From Antedon mediterranea (Eukaryota > Echinodermata > Crinoidea > Comatulida > Antedonidae), in NCBI RefSeq assembly GCF_964355755.1, contig NC_092677.1, positions 1,927,001-1,991,000 on the forward strand: a stretch of DNA of 64,000 nucleotides, given 5' to 3'. The notes beneath the pieces were generated by a model, which had not been told where the DNA came from, did not search any database, and worked only from the letters and a program-made list of their open reading frames with translations. Below, one piece after another: positions 13,401 through 22,566 of the stretch (its first letter is position 1; each line of letters begins with the position of its first letter). The translations under genes and the position numbers were made by a program.

Positions 13401-16263
13401 CTCATGTTCACAGGGGGTAAGTTAGAGCCAGATAACCCTACAGCTCATGTTCACAGGGGTAAGTTAGAGCCAGATACCCTACAGCTCATGTTCACAGGGG
13501 GTAAGTTAGAGCCAGATAACCCTACAGCTCATGTTCACAGGGGGTAAGTTAGAGCCAGATAACCCTACAGCTCATGTTCACAGGGGGTAAGTTAGAGCCA
13601 GATAACCCTACAGCTCATGTTCACAGGGGGTATGTTAGAGCCAGATAACCCTACAGCTCATGTTCACAGGGGGTAAGTTAGAGCCAGATAACCCTACATC
13701 TCATGTTCACAGAGAGTAACATGCTCAATAGGAACTAAGGCTTGTTTGTCCAATTTTACAACTGATTTTAAGCATGTTCCTTGATATCGTGATTGTTATT
13801 GCTTTCTTTGTAGACTTTTACATTTGAATTGGAAGAAAGATGTGCAAGGTTCAATAGACATGATTAAAGAAGCATTAAAGATTGATGAGAAGTGTGACTT
13901 TGCTTATGAAACATTGGGAACAATAGAAGTGCAAAGGTAAACAAATAACAGATAGCCTCAGGATGGGCTAATAACTGAGTTGGGCCTAAGGGTGCGCTTA
14001 TTTCCCTACCATGGAGTTGTTATAATAGTTGCTTTTTATCTCAATGGCCACTCTTGTGATTACCGTATCAAGGATTGTAAGGAGAACTTATCGAATGTTC
14101 CGAATCTTGATAAAATGATTGAGGCTTCTTTGTCAGATATTGAGTTTAATGTAGAAGATATACATAAGCTGTTGTCTAACTTAGTTATAGATAAGTCAGC
14201 TGGCCCTGATGGCTTTCACCCACGGTTTTTGATTGAATTAAAGGATCAAATTGCTTACCCTCTCAGTCTAATATTCACTAGATTATTCAATGATCAGAAG
14301 GTCCCTCTATCGTGGAAGGAGGCAATTGTAATACCTATATTTAAGAAAGGCAAAAAGGAGGACCCGGCTAACTACAGACCGGTTAGTTTAACGTCGGTCA
14401 TAGGGAAAATGATGGAAAGGATTATTAGGGATAAACTTGTAATGTATCTTGAGAGTAATGGTCTTTTGTGCAATGAGCAATTTGGATTCAGACAAGGTCA
14501 TGTGCATTACAACTACTTGATGTCCTGGAGAGTTGGACTACTAACCTGGATAACCATGATAGCTTTGATTGTGTCTATTTAGACTATAAAAAGGCCATTG
14601 ATAGTGTGCCACACCAAAGGCTTCTAGTCAAATTGAAAGGTTTTGGTATTACGGGAAATCTATTAGGATGGTTCTCTAATTATTTGTCAAATAGAACACA
14701 ACGAGTTAGTGTCAATGGTCAATTATCATCACAGGCTCCAGTATTATTTAAGTGGAATTCCACAGGGTAGCGGTGTGGGCCCAATCTTATTTTCAATTTT
14801 CATTAACGATTTACCTGATGTTGTCGAATCTAGTATACGTTTATTTGCAGACGACACCAAGTTGTGTAGAGTGGTCAATAACATTGATGATGCGGATTTA
14901 TTTCAAAGAGACATTGACAGTGCTTCCCATTGGTCTAATGTTTGGCAATTGCCTTTTAATGACACTAAGTGTAAGGTATTTCATTATGGTCGTGATAATC
15001 CCAATTTCTTGTATTCAATGGCTGGTAATTTACTACATGAGGTAAAGCAGGAGAAAGATCTAGGTGTTACCTTTGATCCTAGTTTAATCTTTAATTTGCA
15101 TGTAGCGGATATTTGTAAAAGAGCTAATAAGAAACTAGGAATGATTTATAGATCTTTTAAATTCTTGAATAAAGATGGATTTTTGAAGCTGTATAAGTCT
15201 ATTGTCAGGCCAACGCTTGAATATTGTAACACTGTTTATAATCCTATTAGAAAACGAGATCAGGATGAAATAGAGAAGGTCCAGCAAAGAGCAACAAGAT
15301 TGATTCCTAGGTACCCTAATATTCCTTATGAACAACGTTTGAGAATTCTTGGTCTTCCTACCATGAGATATCGAAGGCAGAGAGCGGATATTATCCAAGT
15401 TTTTAGGATTGTTAAAGGTTTCGATCGTTTTTCGATCAACACATTTTTTGAATTTGATCTAGAATCTCGGACCCGTGGACACCCATATAAACTCAAGTTT
15501 AAAAGCTCTCGTCTTAATATTAGGAGGGACACGTTCTCCAGGAGAGTTATTCTCTTATGGAATGCTCTGCCTATGGATGTAGTTTCATGTGTTACGGTGA
15601 ACTTGTTCAAAGCAAAACTTAACGTCGCATGGTCTAACCACCCGCTGAAGTTTTCACCCTATATAGAATATGATTTTATTGCTCAGAGGGGCTTTTAAGC
15701 ACTGAGTGCTTCGCCTCGATCCCGTAGATGAAAGTGTATGGGAAACAAGTAAACAAGTAATAAACAAAGTGATTAAATTGATTATATTAATCAATTATTA
15801 TCAATTTTGAGTGTAAACGTAGTTTGAATGTCAATGAAATTAAATTTAAGATGATGCGGAGTGGGTAGGGTAAGGTTGTGCCAATGAAAATTAGCTGAAA
15901 TTGACCAAGAATACCAGGGTATCCCACTACTGTTTCTGAAACATGCACTAGATTCTTCACGAGCCAGACCTCAAGTTCCTTATCCAGCATGATTGAAGAA
16001 TGCCTTGAACTTGTGCCAATATTATGACTGTGGTTGGCAGCTCAACTCAGCTGTACTGTTAAATTCTGTTATTTTAACCAAAATGCTTGTTTTATTTCAC
16101 CAGAGGTAACATGGATGCTGCAAAGGAATACTTTGAAAATGCAATCAACTTAGCAAGGACAGAGATGGAGATGACACATCTGTACTCGCTGTCTGTAGCA
16201 GCTGAGATACAGAGTAAGGTGGCTAACAAGTTAAACATCAAACCTCATATGCCGTTTACATGA
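4500..16263 (+). CDS. TOMM70: TOM70, mitochondrial import receptor subunit (11 coding exons)
   Basis: TOM70 sits in the mitochondrial outer membrane and receives chaperone-bound carrier precursors. Coding exons: 4500-4739, 5014-5187, 5483-5609, 6090-6199, 7629-7759, 11106-11310, 11739-11873, 12288-12512, 12631-12728, 13814-13936, 16104-16263. They total 1728 nt, 575 aa (human about 608). An N-terminal membrane anchor (residues about 16-38, WQIALIFGAPLALGATAA) is followed by a low-complexity linker. TPR repeats follow: a chaperone-binding clamp at about 86-190 (KNRGNKYFK, FYQNRAAA, KAMFRRAKAH) and C-terminal TPRs (LRANALIKRGSM, IYHHRGQ, CDFAYETLGTIEVQRGNM, MTHLYSLSVAAE). All junction phases agree. 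Intron 4 uses a GC donor; intron 9 starts with the amplified exon 9 end; intron 10 carries a LINE. The start ATG at 4500 is just ahead of the anchor, as expected for the family. Confidence 0.96.
6200..6201 (+). other. TOMM70: GC-AG splice donor of TOMM70 intron 4
   Basis: The exon ends CGATACAAG and the intron begins GCAAGT, the preferred context for GC donors. Using the nearby GT at 6204 would put the frame out, whereas the GC donor gives the conserved joint RYK/NRVP with exon 5. Confidence 0.8.
6548..6600. repeat. 31-bp minisatellite, left part
   Basis: This holds about two units of the 31-bp repeat (CATTACACTC then ATAAACATTC then ATTATTTGTAC) that resumes at 7247. The array is split by the element at about 6606-7246. 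Confidence 0.75.
6606..7246. mobile_element. transposon-like insertion with GACGCGGGTATAAGCCC ends, inside a minisatellite
   Basis: About 640 bases are bounded by GACGCGGGTATAAGCCCA on the left and its reverse complement TGGGCTTATACCCGCGTC on the right. More partial copies of the motif lie near 6655-6680, 7150-7170 and 7205-7225. The same 31-bp minisatellite sits on both sides, so the block was inserted into it in TOMM70 intron 4. No protein is encoded and no clear target duplication is seen. The superfamily is unknown. Confidence 0.65.
7247..7450. repeat. 31-bp minisatellite, right part, about 7 copies
   Basis: Seven near-identical 31-bp units with landmarks CATAAACATTC and ATTTGTACCATTAC, differing mainly by A/G in CATTC(A/G)TTATT. 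It is intronic in TOMM70. Confidence 0.9.
8481..8632. mobile_element. MITE copy 1, (A)AGCTCTGTCTACACTATC family
   Basis: A short non-coding inverted-repeat element. The left end reads TCTGTGTCTACACTGTC and the right end AGTATAGACAGAGCTT. The core GATGTGCCCAAATATGGTAGTGATATG is mirrored by TATGGGCACATCA. At least six further copies lie in this window, at about 11356, 38285, 39990, 46376, 53236 and 53990. This copy is in TOMM70 intron 5. Confidence 0.8.
8667..8883. repeat. about 60-bp tandem repeat, 4 copies
   Basis: Four units share AAAGTATTTATTTGTTGATA, AGCCCAATTTT and CAGTCTTATTTTACATTTT. A further solitary unit occurs at 9070-9115. It is intronic in TOMM70 and non-coding. Confidence 0.8.
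9425..9790. mobile_element. MITE-like element with long inverted repeats
   Basis: The left end TAAGGCCCATACACTAGGAC is mirrored by GTCATAGTGTAATTGGGCCTTTA. The arms continue inward through GATAACGA...GACGATAAATA and then ATGACGTCATGAT against ATCATGACGTCAT. The arms are about 150 bases and imperfect. No protein is encoded. It lies in TOMM70 intron 5. A TA dinucleotide target is possible but not proven. Confidence 0.7.
9791..11105. other. rest of TOMM70 intron 5
   Basis: No gene or RNA was recognised. The stretch at 10250-10440 repeats a motif around GTATTATAACATTGGCCTAGATTGACAG and TATTATAATACCGGCCTGGTTGACAG, suggesting an old, degraded duplicate. Confidence 0.4.
11356..11474. mobile_element. 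MITE copy 2, AGCTCTGTCTAC family
   Basis: The left end GCTCTGTCTACAAACTAGTTTG and right end TTTGATAGTGTAGACAGC flank a degenerate core with ATATAGTAGTGGTATGACATC. It is shorter and more diverged than the other copies. It lies in TOMM70 intron 6. Confidence 0.75.
11885..12008. repeat. degenerate short tandem repeat next to the exon 7 donor
   Basis: About eight imperfect units of GATGGTTCCTTGGC or CAATGGTTCCTT begin only about 12 bases into TOMM70 intron 7. Confidence 0.75.
12686..13722 (+). repeat. 43-bp minisatellite built from the end of TOMM70 exon 9 plus its splice donor, 24 copies
   Basis: The first unit is the last 40 or so bases of exon 9 (coding LEPDNPTAHVHRG) and the donor GGGGTAAG. 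Twenty-three further copies follow in intron 9, each ending in the same exon-donor junction. Most units keep GGGGTAAG. Units ending near 12946 and 13114 read GGGATAAG (donor destroyed), one near 13630 reads GGGTATG, one near 13457 lacks one G, and the last reads AGAGAGTAAC. The unit is not a multiple of three, and reading through any unit meets TAA directly after HRG, so only splicing keeps the frame. Confidence 0.95.
13940..15770 (+). mobile_element. non-LTR retrotransposon (LINE) fragment with reverse transcriptase, frameshifted
   Basis: Reverse transcriptase of CR1/Jockey-like non-LTR type, in TOMM70 intron 10 and in the gene's orientation. Readable motifs in order: KSAGPDGFHPRFL, IPIFKKGKKEDPANYRPVSL, GKMMERIIRDKL, EQFGFRQGH, LDYKKAIDSVPHQRLL, SGIPQGSGVGPILFSIFIND, and the catalytic box FADD at 14844-14855 (a YADD variant). 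The C-terminal part includes RPTLEYCNTVYNP and RRVILLWNALP. The ORF changes frame near 14500 and near 14745, so it cannot make one intact protein. No endonuclease domain was recognised, which implies 5' truncation. The coding part ends at 15698. The exact element ends are not determined. Confidence 0.9.
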
Positions 16264-17040
16264 TCTAAGAATATCAAACATGATTGGGCTATCTATCTAT
16301 CTGTCTATCATCATAAACAATGCAGTCATTCCGATTAATATGTCTTGTTTGTACCATAATTTTATAAGGTCAGAGGAATACCATATACGGTTCTTGTCAG
16401 CATCTCTCACTTTTTGAATCATCAGGTTTTAACCGGATATATGTTATAAATATATATATATATATACTGTATACACAGACAGGTCGCATGAATTCAAGGT
16501 TGACAGATTATAAATATGGGGCAGCCTAGTTAGTCCTAGATCCTGTTTACTCCACTTGTCCAAGAGCCAGATTTTTTTTTTTTCGCGTCAATCGGTCTAT
16601 AATTCTGGCTTATAAAACAAAGATAAACTTTTGTAATTCGCCGTCAAATTCCACAAACGGACAACTGGCAAGTGCCGTATAACCTATTTCTCATTTCCTA
16701 ATAGATTAGATCTATATTAAATATTTTGTATTGACAGATAAAAGTTACCCAAGGAGTATTTTGAGACAGGTGAAAATCATGAATTAATTTTAAGCCTTTA
16801 AACGTAATTGTCACTTTTTAAGCTGACATGTTTTAACTGGTCAATGTTTTATATCAAACCCTCTTATTAAAATTTAGATTTACATATTTCAGTCAATAAT
16901 GCTATCTCAATAATAATATATACATTTCAGAAATAAAAATGAATGTTATCACGTTATTATTAGCTCTAATATTATTATATATGGGACAGGAATTTTTTTT
17001 TAGATGTCCAAATATGCACTTTTCGAAATTCAATTATTAT
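16264..17040. other. TOMM70 3' flank
   Basis: No gene was recognised. It has a short (TA)n run near 16450-16467 and AT-rich sequence. The last part, from about 16990, is already the flank of the palindrome family that reappears at 28200-28450. Confidence 0.4.
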
Positions 17041-17696
17041 GCAATAATATTGCTGTAAATGTGTATAAACTGCGATATTATCATCTTATATACGTATAGT
17101 AACCATTTATGTCAGAGAATAAAAAGGTTGAAATTTGGCAATTTTTTGAAAAAAATCCCTGTACTATATAGTACAGGGAAATTTTCGAAAAAAGGCCGAT
17201 TTTTTTACCCTCTTACTTTTTGACATAAATGGTTACTATAGCATAATAAACATGCGCAGAGTCGAATAATGGGTTCTGCGCATGTCAATTGTGCTATGGT
17301 AACCCGTTTTGACATAAATGGTTACTATAGCATAATAAACATGCGCAGAGCCGAATAATAGGTTCTGCGCATGTCAATTGTGTTATAGTAACCACTTTTA
17401 TCGAAAAATAAAAAGGTCGAAAATTGGCCATTTTTCGAAAAAATCCCTGTACTGTAGTACAGGGAAATTTTCAAAAAAAGGCCGATTTTCGACCCTTTTA
17501 CTTTTTGACATAAATGGTTACTATAGCATAATAAACATGCGCAGAGTCGAAAAATGGGTTCTGTGCAGGTCAATTGTGCTATAGTAACCACTTACAATAG
17601 CATAATAAACATGCGCAGAGTCGAATAATGGGTTCTGCGCATCTTAATTGTGCTATAGTAACCAGTTTTGACATAAATGGTTACTATAGCATAATA
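17041..17696. mobile_element. array of short palindromic elements, left block
   Basis: Two palindrome types alternate. Type 1, about 70-80 bases, has ends TGGTTACTATAGCA and TGCTATAGTAACCA and inner arms CATGCGCAGA and TCTGCGCATG. Type 2, about 120 bases, is centred on CCCTGTACTATAGTACAGGG with arms GGTCGAAAATTGGCCATTTT and its mirror. Four or five type 1 units occur here. The same types return at 19305-19687 and 26850-28190. No protein is encoded, so these look like MITEs or fragments of a foldback family. Confidence 0.8.
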
Positions 17697-17704
17697 AACA
17701 TGCG

Positions 17705-19300
17705 CAGGGGTGGCGCCAGGATCTTCCCGACGCGGGGGCTACATTCCCCGACGAGGGGGCTATGCGAGCGAAGCGAGCATCACTAGGCTGGGGGCCAGGG
17801 GGCCGCCAAGGGCCCCCGGTGGGGGTCCAGGGGGCGAAGCCCCCGGAAGCAACGCGTTCTAGCGTCATTTGAGGTCATTTTAATCAGATTTAGGGTAGCC
17901 ATTTTTTCCATTTTTTTATAATGCATAAATAAAATACTGCGTGCAAAAAAACGATGCGCGATGACTGTTTCAATCCATATTTTTCAATTTAAAAAATAAA
18001 AGTTCAAAGAAAATTTAGAAAAATAGATTTGGAGGTCCCGGAAATTGGACTTATTATACTTCAAAACATGAAACAAAATATATAAGTCCCTATCAAGGTT
18101 GTGACTGAGCTAAGAAATGTTTGAAAAATAGAGATGTTAGGTCCTGGAAAATGCACTTCTTGTACTTCGAAATATGACCAGCTTTATTGTTGGGGCTGAG
18201 CTAAGAAACTGTTTAAAACTAGAGCTGCAGGTCTTCAAAAAATTGCATTTTATACTTCGGAAACATCAGGCCTAGATTCAAGATTCAAGATTCAAGAAAT
18301 TTTATTTGTCCATAAAAATGGAAATTCACTTTGCTTGGTAGATTAAAACAACAATATTGCAACAATTTAAAAACGTGCAGTATTATAACAGATTAAAAAT
18401 ACAAGATAAAAAGTTAAAAATACTGTTAAAAATGTAAAACTATTAAAAATTGCATTAACGTCTTACATTAGAATTAAAAATATGAATGCTATTTACAACG
18501 AAGGATTTTCTAGTTCTACAGAGATTTGCTCTTGGAGGTCGTAGCCTAATGCCTGATCTATTTAAGTTATAACAGTAATGTAACGGATGAGTGGGGTCTT
18601 TCATTAAATATTGTTTACTTTTTTTAGAATACTCTTTTCATAGATAAATGAACAAGGCGTTAGATCAGCTTTAATAATACGTTGTGCAATTTTACGTGGT
18701 CTCTCAATATTTTTCTTATCATTTTCAGTAAAGTTACTTAGAGGCTTAAAAAACGCAAGCGTAGACCTTTTTCAGTCGGGGAAATAAGTTTATTCCTCCC
18801 AAGTGTATGCGTGCGTACCATCTGGACTTCCGAGTGGTGAGAAATTCATGACATACAGGACATTGAAAATGTAATAACTTAGCTATAATAAGATGTTGGC
18901 TAAGCGAAAATGGCATGTTTTTTTGTTTAGTAATGGATGAAAAATTTATTTTAGGTGCCCCACGGTACAGAAGGTTACTTGTAAATTAAAAAATTGGTGA
19001 ACATACGAACAATTAACATAATTCAGAAAAGTGCGTACCTAGCTAATGTTTAGTAGTAAGTTAGATCGCTGGCAATAAATGAATGCATAAAAGTGCATAA
19101 TAGCCCTCTGACGTACTCTCACGGTCAATGGAACGTCGTGGTTTTCTAGGCGCTGAACAAGCTATATGAAGTGAACTCGAACGTTTTTTACTGTATATTA
19201 TATTCCCCGACAAAAAGTACCCGTGTTCCCCGACGGGGGGGCTAGGCTCCCCGACGAGGGGGCTAGAGCCCCCGTAGCCCCCCCGCTGGCGCCACCACTG
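17705..19300. mobile_element. hAT-like non-autonomous DNA transposon with exact 8-bp target duplication
   Basis: The element begins CAGGGGTGGCGCCAGG and ends with the complement CTGGCGCCACCACTG. AACATGCG occurs directly on both sides (17697-17704 and 19301-19308), an 8-bp target duplication typical of hAT. It inserted into a type 1 palindrome. A subterminal block GCGAGCGAAGCGAGC lies near 17765. No transposase ORF is seen. It contains a secondary insertion at 18276-18738. An inverted, diverged relative occupies about 25815-26639. Confidence 0.85.
18276..18738. mobile_element. SINE-like or short insertion inside the hAT-like element
   Basis: The related copy at 25815-26639 reads straight through (complement of CAGGCCTAGAGGCTTAAAA), whereas here about 463 bases starting ATTCAAGATTCAAGATTCAAG split CCTAG from AGGCTTAAAA. 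A 2-3 base TAG or AG duplication is possible. The TTCAAGA repeats at one end resemble the simple-repeat tail of some retroposons. No coding potential was seen. Confidence 0.75.
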
Positions 19301-19304
19301 AACA

Positions 19305-19511
19305 TGCGTGGAGTCGACTAATGGGTTCTGCGCATCTTAATTGTGCTATAGTAACCAGTTTTATCGAAAAATAAAAAGGTCGAAAATTGGCCATTTTTCG
19401 AAAAAATCCCTGTACTATAGTACAGGGAAATTTTCGAAAAAAGGTCGATTTTCGACCCTTTTACTTTTTGACATAAATGGTTACTATAGCATAATAAACA
19501 TGCGCAGAGTC
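19305..19511. mobile_element. palindromic element units, middle block
   Basis: This continues the split type 1 unit and a full type 2 palindrome (CCCTGTACTATAGTACAGGG near 19410-19429). It runs directly into the perfect inverted repeat at 19512-19686. Confidence 0.75.
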
Positions 19512-19686
19512 GAATAATGGCTTCTGCGCATGTCAATTGTGCTATAGTAACCACTTTTGAGATAAATGGATACTATAGCATAATAAACATGCGCAGAGAC
19601 TCTGCGCATGTTTATTATGCTATAGTATCCATTTATCTCAAAAGTGGTTACTATAGCACAATTGACATGCGCAGAAGCCATTATTC
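19512..19686. repeat. perfect inverted repeat, 87-base arms, 1-base centre
   Basis: 19512-19598 and 19600-19686 are exact reverse complements around A at 19599 (GCGCAGAG-A-CTCTGCGC). The arms consist of type 1 palindromic units. The right arm stops one base before a transposon-like end (CAGGCCCGTATCCAGG at 19688). Confidence 0.9.
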
Positions 19687-19687
19687 T

Positions 19688-21234
19688 CAGGCCCGTATCC
19701 AGGGGGGGGGGTGCGTTGGGTGCAGACGCACCCCCCCAAGTCCCAAAAGGTCCACTTTTTCCTCGGTTGGTATTTTTTCTTGTCTTGTTTAACTAAAGAC
19801 AATATCATTATATATATACAAAATTTACATTATCAATGGTATACAAACAAAAATATGCTAATATAAAATGAAAAAATACCGGTAATTAAATTACGGAATC
19901 TGAACTGACTACAAATTCGATGTAAAACATGCGCAGTCGATCATGTGACGACAAGTAATAGCTTAGCGCTTCATGTACGCGGTAAAGTGTTTGCTGGAGA
20001 AATACAGACAACTTAACGTCAGGGAACACGTGTACTTTTTGTCGGGGAATATAATATACAGTAAAAAGCGTTCGCGTTCACTTCGTAGCTAGCTTCAGCG
20101 CCTAGAAAACCGCGACGTTTCATTGACCGTGAGAGTACGTCAGAGTGATATTATGCACTTTATATGCATTCATTATTGCCAGCGATCTAACTTACTACTA
20201 AACAATAGCTAGGTACGCACTAGACTTGCCCCAAGTTGCTGTATTATTTTTTTTTTTATTTATTTTTTTTTATTTCGACCGCGATTTTTGTCTGAAAATA
20301 CAGACTTGTGAAACACGTATAGAAATCGATTTGCAGACCGCAAACATACGATAAGAATGACGTAGGTTATCATACCGTATTTGGCTATATGGGGCGGGCG
20401 GTATGTAAATATGGATTTCGAATCAACAATGATCATTTTGTTTCAAAATGAAAGAGATCGAGTACGTAGGCCTACCAGTGCTTAATGTACGATCGAGACT
20501 GTTGAAATATAAAATAGTAATGCCAAGTTGTTTTGTTTATTAATTGTTTAGTCCTTGGCCTAGGCCTCTTTCGTAGGTCCTACTCAACTCGCACGTATGA
20601 CCTGCCAAATAAAACGCCAATGAAGTAGGCCTACATACCACCGGCACACAACAGGGCTACACCACCACACAGAACAGGACAGGGTCTGGGTGGGAATTAA
20701 ATCAAAATTATCTCCGCGTAATAAATGATCTATTCAATGTTTGATTTGCGGAGAAGCTAGCCTATCATATATCAAGACGAGTTTTCATGTTTCAAAGATC
20801 CCATCAAATGTTTACCAGACTACTAGGCATATAAAATAATTTCTAGCCTTCAGAACTTTCATAAATGTACCCAAGTACACATTGTCTAAACGTAACATAG
20901 CGCATGCGCATCATCTTAGTTGTTGAGTCTTTGAAATTCTTAAATATGAATATTTAAACGGTGTACGAGAGAGTAGCCAATCGCATGCAGCTGAAACTAG
21001 TCAACCGGATAATCGTATGCACCAAGAATTCTTGGTGTCAAACCACGTGACTTGTGCGTGTTTCCCCAGACGGAGTATCCAAAATCAAGTAGTATACGTA
21101 TGAAACGCCATATGTGCCAAATTATTTATCTTTTAACTAATATTAAGACAAAACTCCGTCTGGAACCCAGACTAGGTACGCACTTGTCTGGCGGTATCCA
21201 TCTGTACGAATCGTTCAACGTTGGGTCGAGACGC
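19688..21234. mobile_element. transposon-derived sequence, outer left part of the nest
   Basis: It begins CAGGCCCGTATCCAGGGGGG, whose complement-type end TGCATACGGGCCTG lies at 26827-26840. The flanks of those two ends do not match as a target duplication, so they may come from different insertions. 20015-20222 is an inverted copy of 19030-19225 of the hAT-like element. The remainder, including 20230-21234, shows no coding signal. Confidence 0.55.
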
Positions 21235-21736
21235 AGGGCCGTAACCAGGTTTGACGGCGGGGTGGATCGTTAAGTTGTTTAGTGGAACCCAGGGGCGGAT
21301 CCAGGATACCTATTGAAATAGGGGTGGCGTAGCTTTGCGAGCGAAGCGAGCAAACATTGGCTGGGGGCCAGGGGGCCGCCAACACTCTAAAGCTCGCAAA
21401 TTACGACATGTGGAATATGCAGCTGATACTTACCTAGGGTACCAAAAGCAAGCTAACAACTTGCCTGTACTTTACATCTAAATTTTTACAACGCGACGAT
21501 GTTTTTCACCTTTATATTATAAACTTGCCCTAGTCTAGGCCGGTATTATTTTTTTACACGCGCGCCGGGTCGATCGCGGTCACTATACTTAGCATGCAGC
21601 TAAAGTAAAATGACGTCACGTTAAAGCGGGTCGTCACAGAGTCTCATGCATATTAATGAACTTGCTGAGAGTGTTTTCACCACGCAACCAAAGAATATAT
21701 ATAACAAGAATGAGTAATCCGCGATTTTCCCTGTAA

Positions 21737-22566
21737 AGCCCCTTTCTCACAGAGTTGTGTGCCAGGAATATTGCGGGAATATACCATTACCATGCCGGTA
21801 TGGTTTTCTGTGAGAACGGGTCGTCTTGGCATCATGCCGGCACCATGCCGGCATCGACATGACCTGCTTTAGACCTAGTAATATTCTAGGGATATTCCCC
21901 GCAATGCCAGACGGGCATTCTGTGAGAACGTATCGCCGTTATATTCCGGGGTTCCCCGTCGAGGCTTTGACACCTTGCGCAGTGAAGTGTATCACTTTGG
22001 CGCCTATTCAATTCAATTAACAATAATAATGTCGAACTGGAGGGATAATGAGATAAGAGAGCTGCTTAAAATAAGGGGACCAGAAGAAATTTGTAGCATA
22101 ATCTATATAGGCCGCTAGGCTAGGCCATTAATTAGCTCTTTGTTTGTTGGTGCCTGACCTTTCGTCGCCTTGTAAATTGTAGGCCTACAGCCTTCTAAGG
22201 TGTTTTACAGATTGCCGATGACGGCAAATTAATTGCTATACCTGTATAATATATGCACAATATACTGTACATAGCATGTATTGCATAAATATGCTATAAA
22301 GGAAGATAATAATCTGTAACTAAACATTCGCCGCCATATCATCGCTAGACAAAAATAATAACAATAAAGGACGCCCTCAATAATTATTTTGTCAGAGACT
22401 TTTTATTGGCCGAATATGCCCGATTCCTTTCTCACAGAAAGCCGGTATATACCGGTTATATTTCCGGCACGATAGTCCGATGAGAATGGGTATATGCCGG
22501 TAACGATACCGGCACGACGCCAGCACTGTACCGGTATATTGCAGGCACATCTGTGAGAAAGGGGCT
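21737..22566. mobile_element. 830-bp element with 16-bp perfect terminal inverted repeats
   Basis: AGCCCCTTTCTCACAG at 21737-21752 is exactly mirrored by CTGTGAGAAAGGGGCT at 22551-22566. Both terminal regions are rich in CCGGTAT and GCCGGCA words and in partial copies of TTCTGTGAGAACG. No clear target duplication and no protein. It is a non-autonomous DNA element of unknown superfamily. Confidence 0.75.

Noticed and set aside
12686-13722. Extra TPR-coding exons in TOMM70
   Set aside because: Each copy meets TAA directly after the HRG codons and 43 is not a multiple of three, so the copies cannot be added as in-frame repeats.
17325-17591. Short related open frames in the palindrome arrays (also at 19318, 26735 and 27746)
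   Set aside because: They are near-identical translations of the repeated hairpin units, without codon bias or starts that make sense.
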